From NCBI GenBank assembly GCA_009829735.1, contig CM020620.1, positions 10,723,420 through 10,787,419 on the forward strand: a stretch of DNA of 64,000 bases, in the 5' to 3' direction. Below, piece after piece: positions 29,079 through 39,926 of the stretch (the stretch's first letter is position 1; each line of letters begins with the position of its first letter). The DNA is from Pyropia yezoensis (Eukaryota; Rhodophyta; Bangiophyceae; Bangiales; Bangiaceae). The position numbers and the translations under genes were made by a program. The notes beneath the pieces were generated by a model. The model was given only the letters and a program-made list of their open reading frames with translations, had not been told where the DNA came from and did not search any database.

Positions 29079-29669
29079 GCGGCGAAGGTGGCGGGGGGCG
29101 CTGCTGCCCGCGGCTACGGCCGCACGGCGCTCGCTGAGCGCCTCTCTTCCGCGGCGCAATCGTCGGCCGCGCCTCGTGGGGAAGAGAGCGCGTCTGCAAG
29201 CGACGGCGGGGGGGGGGGGTGTACGCCCAGACATCTCCCCGCTCATTGTGCCACCTGTGGCGTCGGTGGCAGTCGGCGGGCCAGCGGGGGGGGCGGTGGG
29301 GGGGCTGGCGTGCGGCCGCGGCTGGCGCCTCTACGGCGGGCGGCGACTTAGCCGAACGCGCGAACGGGGGCGTTTGGGGGGGGGTGGGGGGCGGCCGACA
29401 CGCGCCGGCGCGGCTGCCGCCGCTGCCGCGGCATGAACGTGACGGTTACAGTGGCGAGAGGTGGGAGGAAGGGGGTGGAGGGCGGCAAGTCGGCGGTGGC
29501 TGCTGTGGGCAGTTGAGGACGGCCATCGCTGGCGCGGGGAAAGTGGTCATCCATGATGCCGGCGGTGAGCACTTAGAGCGTCTGGCGCTAGTGGGGGCGG
29601 CCACCATCGCGAGGGCGGCGGCCAATTGGGATCGAAGCAGCTGGCGTCGAATTGTGCTGTTGTCTGGGT
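28915..29669. other. GC-rich low-complexity DNA, no supported gene
   Basis: Contains GGC/GCG triplet runs near 29048-29090 and G runs near 29206-29300 and 29365-29395. Alanine-rich frames occur but switch frame repeatedly. Confidence 0.45.
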
Positions 29670-30275
29670 GGAGGAGCGCTCTCCGGCGCCCGATGCTGTG
29701 ACAGCGGGGTGGCTGCGGTCGTGCACAGCGGCCCTGCAGCGCCCTTCCGTGGAGGAGCATCTGTAGGGTAACAAGAGACGAAGGAGTCATTGGCGAGCTT
29801 AGCGACTACCACCACTGTTCTCAGGACACGACATAGGTCCGATACCGCTCTTTTAGTTCATTTTTTTTGTTTTCGTCGTTTTGGAGTGTACATGCCTTCC
29901 AACCACCTGGACAAGCAGACTCCTTCACGGGGTGAGAACGTGCACCCGGCGGTTGCTGGTGGTATGCTTAAGGTCGTGCGCCACATGCCTACAAAGGTCA
30001 CAAGGACGAACAGAACGTATTATGACCCCAGATGGACTATCTACGCACGGAGAGCAGGTGCGCCGAGGGCGTGAAGCGCACCTCGCGAGCTATAGCATGG
30101 TGAGATACCGGGAGATACAAGCAGCGAGTGGTCAGATTCACAGGACTATCGTGATTTCCATTCGCGGACCTATTGTTCACGAAAAGCGATGTATTAAAGC
30201 ACAACTGCTATTCCCGTGCTAAAGCAAAATATCGTATGGTACGTTGCACAAAAAAGACACATCGATGTTCTTCTC
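29670..30275 (+). repeat. Left arm of a ~600-bp inverted repeat
   Basis: Matches 32607-33515 in reverse complement. The best part, 29790-30190, covers TCAGGACACGACATAGGTCC, a poly-T run and GGTGAGAACGTGCACCCGGC with few differences. Outer (29670-29790) and inner (30235-30275) parts are more diverged. It may be one terminal repeat of a large TIR element or one of two inverted copies of a dispersed repeat. Confidence 0.75.
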
Positions 30276-31534
30276 CGCTCGGGCCCGGGCAGGATACCAG
30301 CTGTGACGAGGTCCACGGCCGCTATGCTGACAGAAGGATTACGGAGGTCCATGCGAGCTCATGAGGTTCCTGGGTCTCAAGGCTGGTTCACCGCTCTCAG
30401 GGACGCCCTGGGTGGACCGGTTGCTTGCGACCCTGAAATGGGGACTGCCTTTTCGGATTGTTTTGCTCGTCTCGGGGGTCGGACCGGGCCCATGTCCTAA
30501 CTGAGGCATGGAAGAGGGGTGGTCGATTTTGGGGATGAGCTGGGGGGCACCAGGAGGCCGTTGTTTTGAGAATATTTTTCCGTGCCCGAGTCCCCGTTCT
30601 TGAGAGGGACGTTCGTGGGGTAAATGTTCCATGTCATGGGCTCGTTTGATTGGTCCACGAAGAAGCCTGGTACACATGTGTACCATGCCCTTTCGGGCAC
30701 AATCGGCAGGTGCCCCGCACACCTCCTCATGAGGCGCCCCCCCCCCACCCTGCCTCTCCTGTTCCCCTCTCCTGGTCCAGGCACCTCGTGGAGACAACCC
30801 CCCCCAGCCCTCTACTCTCCGCGGTGGTCCCTCATGCGGGGACTTGGGCGGGTCCACCGTCGGCGAACGGAGCGCGGTGCGGGAGGGTGTGCCCAGATGG
30901 GTGCGTAGCCGCTAACAGTGCGCGGCCCCAGGGAGCAAGGGGGAAGACGTCTCACGCATGAGGAACGTGGGGGGGGGGGGGCATGGTTCATGTGAGAAGA
31001 GGCGCAAGTGCACGAAAAGCCTTGGTGCTTTTTAGCTTGTCGGGCTGAACGCCCCCGCCCCTCCCGAGGGCCCCTCAAAGTCGGTCCCCACAAAACCTTA
31101 CGCCATTCCAACACCAGATTCTCCCCCCTCCCGCTGCACCAGAAGTACCCCGCCCCGCCGCGCATATCCCTACTGCCCATCGGTACCACCGCGCCCGACC
31201 CCCTGCGCCCGCAACAGAAAGAAGAAGCCTGCGCAGGCACGGGCACCGGCGCTGGTGGCGCAAGCACCACCGCCACTGCAGCCTCGGCCGCCCACTCCAC
31301 TCCAGGTGTGACAGTGACTTTACCCCGCCCGTCTTCCCCTCACGCAGACGAACGCGAGCCCCGTACCGCCATCCAGCTATCAACTCTCTCGCCATCGCCG
31401 CAGATGCCCGCGCCCAAAAACGCGTGACCGTACTCCCCTCAACGAAGCAATCAACGCCCCCTCCCCGCCCCCCGCCAAAAACGGACGACACCGCCCATTA
31501 GAACGCTCTCCCTGCGGCCCAAGCGCTGCTGCCG
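30276..31534. other. Interior of the inverted-repeat region, no supported gene
   Basis: Contains an 18-bp perfect palindrome TGGTACACATGTGTACCA (30668-30685) followed at once by a small hairpin (TGCCC-TTTC-GGGCA). The rest is C- and G-rich, without recognisable motifs on either strand. Confidence 0.45.
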
Positions 31535-32302
31535 TCACCACACCCCTCGGCCCAAACACCGACCTCGCACTCCCCACCGACTGGCCCCCCCCTCACGAAG
31601 CGCCACCGTCGTCCCCCCGCCCTCCCCCTGAAACCGTCCCCGCAGCCACCTGCCCCCCTCCCCCCCACTCCCCCAGAAACCTGCGCCACCATTGCCCCCC
31701 CCGTAAAAACGTAGCCACAGTCGCATGTGGCCTGCCCCCACCACACCAAACCGTCCACGCGACCGCCTGCCGCCCACTCCCCCCCCCCGCTGAACACTCT
31801 CGCCGCCACTCCCCCCCCCAAAACACGTCGCCACAGCCACCTGTGGCCTGCCCGCCGTCACGGCCGCCTCGGCGGCCGCCGCGGCGGCCGCCGTGACAGC
31901 CGTGTAGGCGTTGGTCGCCGCCGCCGCCGCGTCGGCCGCCGCCGCGGAGGCCGCCGTCGCCATCGCCACCGCCGCGGTCACGACGGACGCCGCGTCGGCC
32001 GCTGCGGCTTGCTTCGCAGGCACCACGGTAGGCGGGGTGGCCGCCGCCGCGGGCAACGGCACTGGCGGGGCGACGGCCATCACCCCCTCGGCTACCGCGC
32101 CCGCGGTCGCAACCGACTCCACCTGTACCGTCGCCGTCGCAATCGCCGCCGCCGTCTTCTCCCTCCCCTGCCCCGCAAACTCGTCGTCGTCGCCGCCGCC
32201 GCCCTCGTCGCCGTCGCTGTCCTTGCCGCCGTGACCGTCGCCGCCGCCGCGGCCGCCGCCGCCGCCGCCGCCGCTGCCGCCGCTGCCGCCGCCGCTACCG
32301 TT

Positions 32303-32339
<37 letters not shown>

Positions 32340-32533
32340 TCGCCGTCGTCGCTGTCGTCGTCCTCGTCGCTGTCGTCGACGTCTTCATCGTGGTCGACGC
32401 CGACCACGGCACCAGCCCACCCCCCGTGTCGCGGCCCCCCCACCGAGCGTGCCCCCCTCCGGCTGTCCCGCTTGATGAGCACGCTTGCTGCGGCTTCCCG
32501 GATGGGATCCACCGCGCCCCTTGTTGGGCCCAT
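31535..32533 (-). CDS. Acidic, Gly- and Ala-rich hypothetical ORF
   Basis: 332 residues from ATG 32533. After ~45 residues there is an acidic run (DHDEDVDDSDEDDDSDDGDD), then a Gly/Asp repeat encoded by a hexanucleotide array, then an Ala/Val-rich stretch (~125-230) and a Gly/Arg-rich tail. No domain is recognised. It lies between the arms of the inverted repeat, so it could be cargo of that element. Because most of it comes from simple repeats (GGCGAC and GCC), I would not call it a gene without transcript support. Confidence 0.25.
32255..32410. repeat. CCG and GCCGTC simple-sequence array
   Basis: Runs of CCG triplets pass into about six copies of GCCGTC (32300-32340) and then GTC/GTCGTC triplets. 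On the minus strand this encodes the Gly/Asp and acidic runs of the hypothetical ORF. Confidence 0.8.
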
Positions 32534-32606
32534 TACACCAGGTTATACCATGAAGGCACCTGATTGGCGCAGGCCCGTGGCCCGAAGGTTCTCGGAGGCT
32601 TGAGAA

Positions 32607-33515
32607 AAGTATGCTCGATGTATCTTTTGGTGCAACGTACCATAGATCAATCATTCGCTTATAACGTTACAACCTCTGTCTGCCCGGCTGAGCCATGACA
32701 CGATCCGCACCGTTCGGGCCAGGCGCACAGCAAGAGCCATGGCAACGTACCCCTACCCGGCCCCGCTCTATAGCCCCACATAGCCGAGGACATGTTTGAT
32801 TCGTAACAACCACAACCCGGCGAAGTTGGACAGCGGGATTTCTTCGGACAGCCGAAGCTCAAGCCGTCTTCGTCCCCGCTGTCACGCGCCACGACTCGGC
32901 GACGGTGCCTACGTGAGAGCTGCAAGGCTGGTCGCTCCGAATAACTGCCAAGGGGGCGCAGAGCACAGGGTTCTCAGTAACGTGCTTCGATTCATCGTTC
33001 TTCGTGAACAACAGACCCGCGAATGGAAATCACGATAGTCCTGTGAATCTGACCACTCGCTGCTTGTATCTCCCGGTATCTCACCATGCTATAGCTCGCG
33101 AGGTGCGCTTCACGCCCTCGGCGCACCTGCTCTCCGTGCGTAAATAGTCCATCTGGGGTCATAATACGTGCTGTTTGTTCTTGTGACCTTTGTAGGCAAG
33201 TGGCGCACGACCTGAAGCATACCACCAGCAACCGCCGGGTGCACGTTCTCACCCCGTGAAGGAGTCTGCTTGTCCAGGTGGTTGGAAGGCATGCACACCC
33301 CAAAACGACGAGAACAAAAAAAATAAAACAAAAGAGCTGTATCGGACCTATGTCGTGTCCTGAGAACAGTGGTGGTGGTCGCTAAGCTAGCTGATGACGT
33401 CCTCATCCCTTTTTCTCCCTGCAGACAACCCTCACAGGAAGGCGGCCTGGGATCGCTGAGCACGGTAGCAGCGACCGGTATCACAGCATCCGCCGGAGAA
33501 AAGCGATATCCTCCC
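32607..33515 (-). repeat. Right arm of a ~600-bp inverted repeat
   Basis: Reverse-complement partner of 29670-30275. It holds about 320 extra bases (~32652-32975) that the left arm lacks, which may be an insertion. Together the arms span 29670-33515. Confidence 0.7.
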
Positions 33516-33539
33516 CGCAATCATCCCAACCCCGCGCCA

Positions 33540-36430
33540 GCGGTTCCCCGCCAGCCTGTCCGCCAGAGGCCGCCCCCACTCGCTAGCAAATGTGCAGGCC
33601 AGCAAGCAGCCGCCCAAGATTACTAGCCTCCAGCCCTTAGCGCAAGCAACCGCACCTACTCGCCAACGGACACTGTCACCTGCCAGTAGGCGCTCCCGCC
33701 TATTCGCCACCACCCCCGACCACCAGCCGCTGCCGCCACTCACCAGAAGTCGCGCCCGCCCACGCGTACAACCAATGCCCCCACGCGACACCGGGTGCCC
33801 CCACACGACAGCGGCCACCTGCACCAGCCAGCAATCACTCCCACCCACCAGCGGACATTCCCGCCGAGCAGCGGCCAAGCTGGAAGCCTAGCCGGCCCCC
33901 GCCAGCGAACGGACACCCCAGCGAGCCAGCCGTCGCTTCGGGCCGCCAGCGGGCGCCCCCGTAAGCTATCAGCCGCAACCGAACACCAGCAGCGGCCCCA
34001 GCACGCCAACAGCCGCCGATACAGGCTAAACGGGGCTCCCATCGGCCAAAGGCCGCCCCTAGCCACTAGCGGACGCGCCCAGCCCCCAGCGGGCGCAGCG
34101 GCGAGCCATAAGCCGCCGCTGCGCGCTAGCGGGGGGTCCTGGCCGCCAGCAGCCGCGCCCGGCCACGGCGCCCCCGGCCGCCAGTGGGCATGCCGGCTGG
34201 TCTGCTGCCGCACCTTGCCGACGATGGGCGCCACCGGCCGCTATCGGGCGTGGCGTCCAGGCAGCAGCCGAACCAAGTGGCCTGGACCCGCGCCTGGCCG
34301 CCAGCGGGCCCGACCGCCAGCGGGCGCCCCCGGCCGCCAGCGGCCGCGGCGGCTGACCATAAGCCTAAGCCGGTCGCCAGATGCCGCGCCCGGCCGCTTG
34401 CGGTCGCCCCCGGCCGCCAGGGGACAAGGCGGCAAGCCATAGGCCGCCGCCGCGCGCCAATGGGGGCATCTGGCCACCAGCAGCCGCGCCTGGCCGCCTG
34501 CGGGAGCCGCTGTCGGTCAGCGGTGGCTCCGGCCAGCCTGCAGCCGCCCGCACGGGGCGGCTGGAGCCTGAGCCAGCCCGCGGCCGCGCCGGCCCGCCAG
34601 CTGCCCCTCCAGCGCGCCAGAATCCGCCCCCACCCGTCAGGAGACCCTCCTTCCATCAGCATCAGCAGCCACCGCCGCACGCCAGCAGAGGCCTCCACCG
34701 GCCATCAGCCAAGCTCTGCCGGCAGCGGACGCCCCCGGCCGCGAGCGCCGCCGGCCGCCAGCCAGTGGCCGCACCTGGCCGTCAGCACCCACGCCCGGCA
34801 GCCATCACCCGTGCTCGAATACGAGCAGCCACTCCCACCTATCAGCAGCCGCCGGCGCCGGCCAGCAGGGCCCCCCGGCGGTCAGCAGCGGCGCCCGGCC
34901 TTCAGCTGGCGCACCTACCCATCGACGGGCGCCCCCACCGGGTACCAGCCGCGCGCGGCCGCCAAGAAGCGCACGAGCCCGCCAGAAGCCACCCCGCCCA
35001 ACACGCAGCCGCCGCTGCACGGCAGCGAAGGAGGTTTCCAGCCAGCAGTCGCGAACGGCCGCCGGTGGGGGCCCCCGGCCGCCAGCAGGCGCGCCCGGCC
35101 GGCAGGGTGCACCCCCAGCTGCCAGCGCTGGCGGCCACCAGCCAGCGGCCGCGCCAGGCCGCCAGCAAACGCGCCCGGCCGCTAGCAGCCGCGTACGTCG
35201 ACCAGCAGCCACTCCAGCCAACCAGCAGCCGCCCCAGCCCGCCAGCCGCCGCCCCCGCCCAGCAGCAGCCGCGGCGGCGCGGCAGCGGGGGCTCTCTTCG
35301 GCCACCAGCTGCGGGCGGCCACCAGCGGGGTCCCCTCCATGCCAGCAGGCAAGCCAGGCCGCCAGCAGCCGCGTGCGTCGACTAGCAGCCACTCCATCCA
35401 ACCAGCAGCAGCCGCAGCTCGCGAGCGGCCGCCCCCACCCAGCAGCAGCCGCAGCGGCGCGGCAGGGAGAGCCCTGTGCGGCCAGCAGCTGCGGGCGGCC
35501 ACCAGCGGTGTCCCCTGCATGCCAGCAGCCGCGCATGGCGGCCAGCAGGTGCCCACGCCGACCAGCAGCCGCGCGCAGCCCACAGAAGGCGCCCCGGCCC
35601 GCCAGCACCCGCACGGGGCTGCCCACTGGCGCCCCCGCCGGCCAGCTTCCGCATGCGGCCGCCAGCGGGCGCTCCGGCTGGCGATCAGGAGCGCCGGACC
35701 GCCAGCGGGCGCCACGAGTCGTCAGCGCTCACGCCCGGCACCCCCCAGCGCCCGCGCTCGCCTGGCGACACATGCCAACGCCTGCGAGCAGCCACCCGCG
35801 CCCACCAGAAGCCGCTGCCGCGCGGCAGCGAAGGCCCACGCAGCTCAGCAGCCGCGCGCGGCCACAGGCGGGGGCCCCCGCCGGCGGAAGCCGCGCCAGG
35901 CCGCCTGCGGGCGCCCCAGCCCGCACGCGAGGGCCCCCACCAAAAAGCAGCCGCCGCTGAGCCACAGCGGGGGCCCCAGCCGTCCAGCAGCCAGCAGTGA
36001 CGGCCATCGGGAGCCCCCACCGGCCAGCAGCGGGGGGCGGCCGCCAGCGGGGGCCCCCGCCGGCCAGAAGCGGCGCCCCGGCCCGCCAGCGGGAGCCCCC
36101 GTACAGCAGCAGCCGGAGCTGCGCAACATCAGAGGTCCTCGCCGGCCAGCAGCCGCGCCCGGCCGCCAGCAAGAGCCCCCGCCCGCCAGCAGCCGCGCCC
36201 GGCGACCAGGAGGCGCACCAGCTGCCCAGCAGCCGCGCCCGGCCGCACGCGCGCGTCGCTGGTTGCGAGTGCCCGCGGCGGCGAGCCAGCTGGGCGGGCA
36301 CGCCCGCCAGCAGTCGCATCCGCACGCCAGCAGCCACTCCCGCCCACCAGCAGCTGCGGCCGCGAGCTAGCGGGTGCGCCAGCCGGCCAGGAGCCGCACC
36401 CGCAGCGGCGCCACCCTGGCGGCAGCTGCA
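33540..36430. repeat. 20-bp-unit minisatellite, ~2.9 kb
   Basis: Tandem units of about 20 bp with two common types, CCAGCAGCCGCGCCCGGCCG and CCAGCGGGCGCCCCCGGCCG, often alternating. The phase holds over long stretches, for example nine or more exact 20-base steps from ~33940 and again at 36140-36240. A larger ~180-bp block (9 units) repeats at ~35186 and ~35367. Since 20 is not a multiple of 3, all three frames read as Pro/Ala/Gly/Arg repeats, which explains long open frames on both strands. No gene is called here. Confidence 0.85.
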
Positions 36431-37298
36431 TCCGCCCCCCTGCGGCAGCCGTGCCCGTCCCCCGTCAGCAACATCCCCTGCCCGCCGGCGACTGCCTTCG
36501 TAGGCGGGGAGCTGCCGGCCCCCCTGCAGCAGCCGCCGTCCCCCGCAGGGATCCCGGGGCGGGCAGCGGTAACGGCTGCAGCCGGCGGCGCGGACGCTGG
36601 AACAGCGGCGGGGGGGTGCCGCAGCGGGGGGGGGGCTGGAGCGGTGCACCACCTCGTCACCACATGTGATGCGGGCTGAGCGTGTCACATGGCGCACAGC
36701 GGTCGTCAGCGCAAGTGACGTGAGCTAGCTAGCTGTCCGTAGTAGCTAGCTCGTCCAAGCTAACGAATAGAGTTGCCTCAGGGTACTCGTACTCTGCTGA
36801 AGCGCATTAATCACGGGGTGAGCGCGTTTCATTCCGAGCGTCCGGGGTCCCCATTCAATGCCATGCAGGTGGGGAGTTGTTGCTCATTCGATTTCAACTA
36901 TGTGGCCCTGACGGGGTGCTGGGGACCTCACACAAACGATTGAAACGTTCCCGAATTTACAGAAGACATGTGCGGCCCCTTCTCACGAGATACTACACGC
37001 CAAGGTGTGGTGTTTCGTTCCTGCAGCCGTTATTCGAGGAACGGTTGACTCTCCACTATGCATTCTTTTCTATTCTTTTCTATTCTCACCTGCCCCACAC
37101 GGCCGCGACAACGGGTGCAGGTGAACACGTGTACGATCTTCAACTTCCTGTGGCCCACAGGAAGAAAAAGACCTGGCACCTCTCTCTTGAGCCAATGCGG
37201 TGACAGAATTGCCTCTCAGAGCGATCCAATTTATCTTCGTCGGCCAATGAGGAGACGCGATAGCCCGTGAAACCCAGGCTGCACAAGAAACGCCCTCT
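36431..37298. other. Non-coding DNA after the minisatellite
   Basis: To ~36640 decayed GC-rich repeat continues. Then GC falls, with AGCTAGCTAGCT-like words near 36724-36755. No supported gene. Confidence 0.5.
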
Positions 37299-37300
37299 TA

Positions 37301-37419
37301 TAGCGCGTCCCGTAAAAAGTGGACGTGCTCGTGTCGTGATCATGTCAAGTATCGGCCACTGGACCAATCAAACCCACACTGCACGACCCGTGCACGTCCA
37401 CTTTTTGCGGGACGCACAA
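37301..37419. mobile_element. 119-bp TA-flanked MITE, copy A
   Basis: Long terminal inverted repeats starting near GCGTCCCGTAAAAAGTGGAC. TA at 37299-37300 and 37420-37421 fits a TA target duplication, as made by Tc1/mariner-type transposases. Same length as copies B, C and D. The middle carries GGACCAATCAAACCC. Confidence 0.85.
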
Positions 37420-37421
37420 TA

Positions 37422-38499
37422 ACTTGGCGTGGGGGTGGGCGCCGACAGGCGCCCTCTTAGGCTACATCCCATTAAAACACACCAGGTTTTTTTTTGTACC
37501 AGGAGAGGAAGGGTGTGGCGGGGGAGGCTCGGGTGCCACGCACTCACCAGCGTTCGGCTTGAATTCAGATATTTTTGAAACTTGATTGCACGGAGGACCA
37601 GCTATCAAGTTTTCACAAAAAAAAAGTCGAGACAATCTAAGAACCCACCTAGTTTACGAGTAGAATTTGCCATTCGAGCTCGATTTCAACGTCCGTGCTG
37701 AAAGGGGGTCCTCGATCCACCAACCGACGGGGAAGACCGCCGGCCTATGTGCTACCTTGAAGGCGTAGGCGCAGGCGCCCGAAGTGGGCGACGTCTCAAT
37801 ATGGCCTCCCGAGCGCGCCCGATTGCCCCCCCCCCTGCCTGCGAGCAGATTTAGCCATGGGCGCCCCAGAGGTGAAAAACGTTTGCTGGTGTGCTACGGA
37901 GGAAGAGACGTAAGCGTACTCTTTGAGATACTGAAAGAACGAAAGGCAGCTTGCGAATGCTGCTTGACGGTTGCCAATTCCCCGGTGATCTTGCCGGAGT
38001 GGTGGCGGGGGGGGCGAGGCGGCACTCACTGCCACCCGCTCCGCCGCCCCCCTAAAGAGATGAAACGGGGCGGGGTCGCTGCTTGCGGCAATAAATGGCT
38101 TTCATGGATCTGAGCGCCACAGCACGCTATTGGTTACTTCCAGCACACTGGCACGCCATTGGCTCAACCTTGTGTTCATGTGCTTGTGTTCTTGTTCGGA
38201 TTGGCCAAAACTCGGCACCTAGCAATATCTGCGCTGTTCGCATGATGGAACACTTTTGATTGTTTTTATTACGACGAAATACGGCAGCTTGTCCCCGACA
38301 GTGCGACGAGGCATAAAAAAAATGCTCGTGAGCTGCGCTACAACACCACTGCGGCAACCAATGTCTTTTTCTTACGCCTTCACCCATGGCGTTTACATGG
38401 AAGTCCTTCACCAGGTGGTGGTCCTCGAGGATGTGAACGCTCGAAGTCTGGCACACTTAACTACCGAAACAAGTCTGTAACTGCAACCGGATCTCAGCC
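37422..38499. other. Intergenic DNA, no supported gene
   Basis: Mixed composition with homopolymer runs (T near 37485, A near 37615, C near 37828). No recognisable coding motif on either strand. Confidence 0.5.
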
Positions 38500-38502
38500 T
38501 GA

Positions 38503-39237
38503 GAGCACCTCTATCGGTGCGCCAATCGCCACATATTTGGCGCCGGGCATGTCTATCGGACAAGCAAACTGCCAAATCTCACCCCATTTCGCCACCCGCA
38601 TCGCCATTCTTGCGCGATATGGCGATGGAAATGGCGGCCGCCATTTCTATCTGCATATCGTCTGGCCCATGAGCGAAAGCCATTCGGGCACTGTTTGCCA
38701 CAGGTGTAAAGCACTCGGCACTTGACAGAGCCTCCGTGCACTGGCATTCCTGGATATTGCTGTATTGTGTTGTCCTTGCACCACGGCGGCCCGCCGCGCT
38801 GCGCGCCGGGTCGCCCATAGCGGCTGAAAGCCCCTCTACCGCGCGGAAACTGACTCGTCTCTCTACCGTCACGTTCGCGCTGGCCCGCTCGTTTCGCTTT
38901 CCATGGCTAAAGTTGTATTCTTTTCTTCGCGAGCGGGAGGGGGGAAGCGAAGACCGACAGGAAGTGCCAGTGCGGAACGAGGGGAGGGGGTGCGCCTTGT
39001 ACAGAGCGTCACGCGGGAGGTGGGTCAGCACAACCAGTACGGGAACAGTTGGCCGTTAGGGCGCCAGCCTGCGCGGGAGCCAGCGCTGCAAGGAGTTGGA
39101 GAGGCCTTAATGAGCACCTCAAACAAAATGTGAACTTCTACATATCGCATAGCGGTCAAGCGATATAGATGCTCTGCCGCATTCGCCATAAAGAATGGCG
39201 AATGGGGGCGGAATTTGGCGGACCGATAGAGGTGCTC
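38503..39237. mobile_element. 735-bp TIR element with TGA duplication
   Basis: Ends GAGCACCTCTATCGGT at 38503 and its reverse complement at 39237, flanked by TGA on both sides (38500-38502 and 39238-39240). Both subterminal regions also share GCCATTCTT and CGCATCGCC/CGCATTCGCC words in inverted order. No transposase, so it is a non-autonomous element. A 3-bp duplication is typical of PIF/Harbinger, though the usual form is TWA and not TGA. Confidence 0.75.
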
Positions 39238-39425
39238 TGAGCACGAGATGCGCCGGCCCGCCGCTTGTGCCCAACCCACCCCAGCCAATCAGCGCGTCCG
39301 CTCACGTGCGCGTGCCCCCACCTTCTGGACCCGACTTGACCACCCTGGGTGACCCAGCCCCCCTCCCGCCCGGACACCCCCCAGGCGCCACCCTCTTTCC
39401 CACGCCCCCCCCTCTCAGGCTCTCC

Positions 39426-39926
39426 TGTGAACACTATCGGTCAGCTGCGTGGCCGTGTTCGCGGGGATCGATTCCGCCGTTCCCCGTGCCTGCCCAAAGT
39501 GAAGCGCCGTCGTGCGAGCGGGTCCAACGTAAAGGCAGAGTTTACAAACGTAATAACAAGACAACGAAAGGGGAGCGAGACGGCCGCCTGCGGCGTGTCG
39601 CCGGCTCGCTAAAGAACCCCCCCCTCTCCACTCGGCCCACGGACCCAGTCGCGCGCACGGCTGTGCGGTCGTGCGCCAGGGCCTCGTGTGGCCCCCAGTC
39701 ACGAGGCCGCCCACAAGTCGACACGGGGCGCCCAGCTAACGGGGCGTCCTTCCCGCTCAAGCAGCCGGAATGGTGGCCAACGAGGCACCACAAACCCCCC
39801 GTGGCCGACCAAGTCGCACTCAATGTCTCACATCTTCTCACCCCCGCACGGATGCCAGCCATATCTAGCCATCGTCGAAACGTCCACAATTGTGACACCT
39901 ACCTGTGGTCGGTGCAGATTCTCACA
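39426..39926 (-). repeat. 3' LTR of Copia element
   Basis: Ends TGTGA/TCACA. The pol stop codon (39922-39924) lies within the last five bases. On the element strand a purine-rich GGGAGGCCGGGAAG just outside it could serve as polypurine tract. Confidence 0.95.

Noticed and set aside
29881..30222. 113-residue frame with a close copy at 32992-33303 (minus)
   Set aside because: Both are in the arms of the inverted repeat; other frames are equally conserved, so this is DNA-level repetition.
33592..36370. Several overlapping 150-340-residue Pro/Ala/Arg frames on both strands
   Set aside because: They fall in the 20-bp minisatellite, where all frames are open by composition.
33540..36430. CRISPR-like array
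   Set aside because: The units are contiguous with no unique spacers, and the context is eukaryotic.
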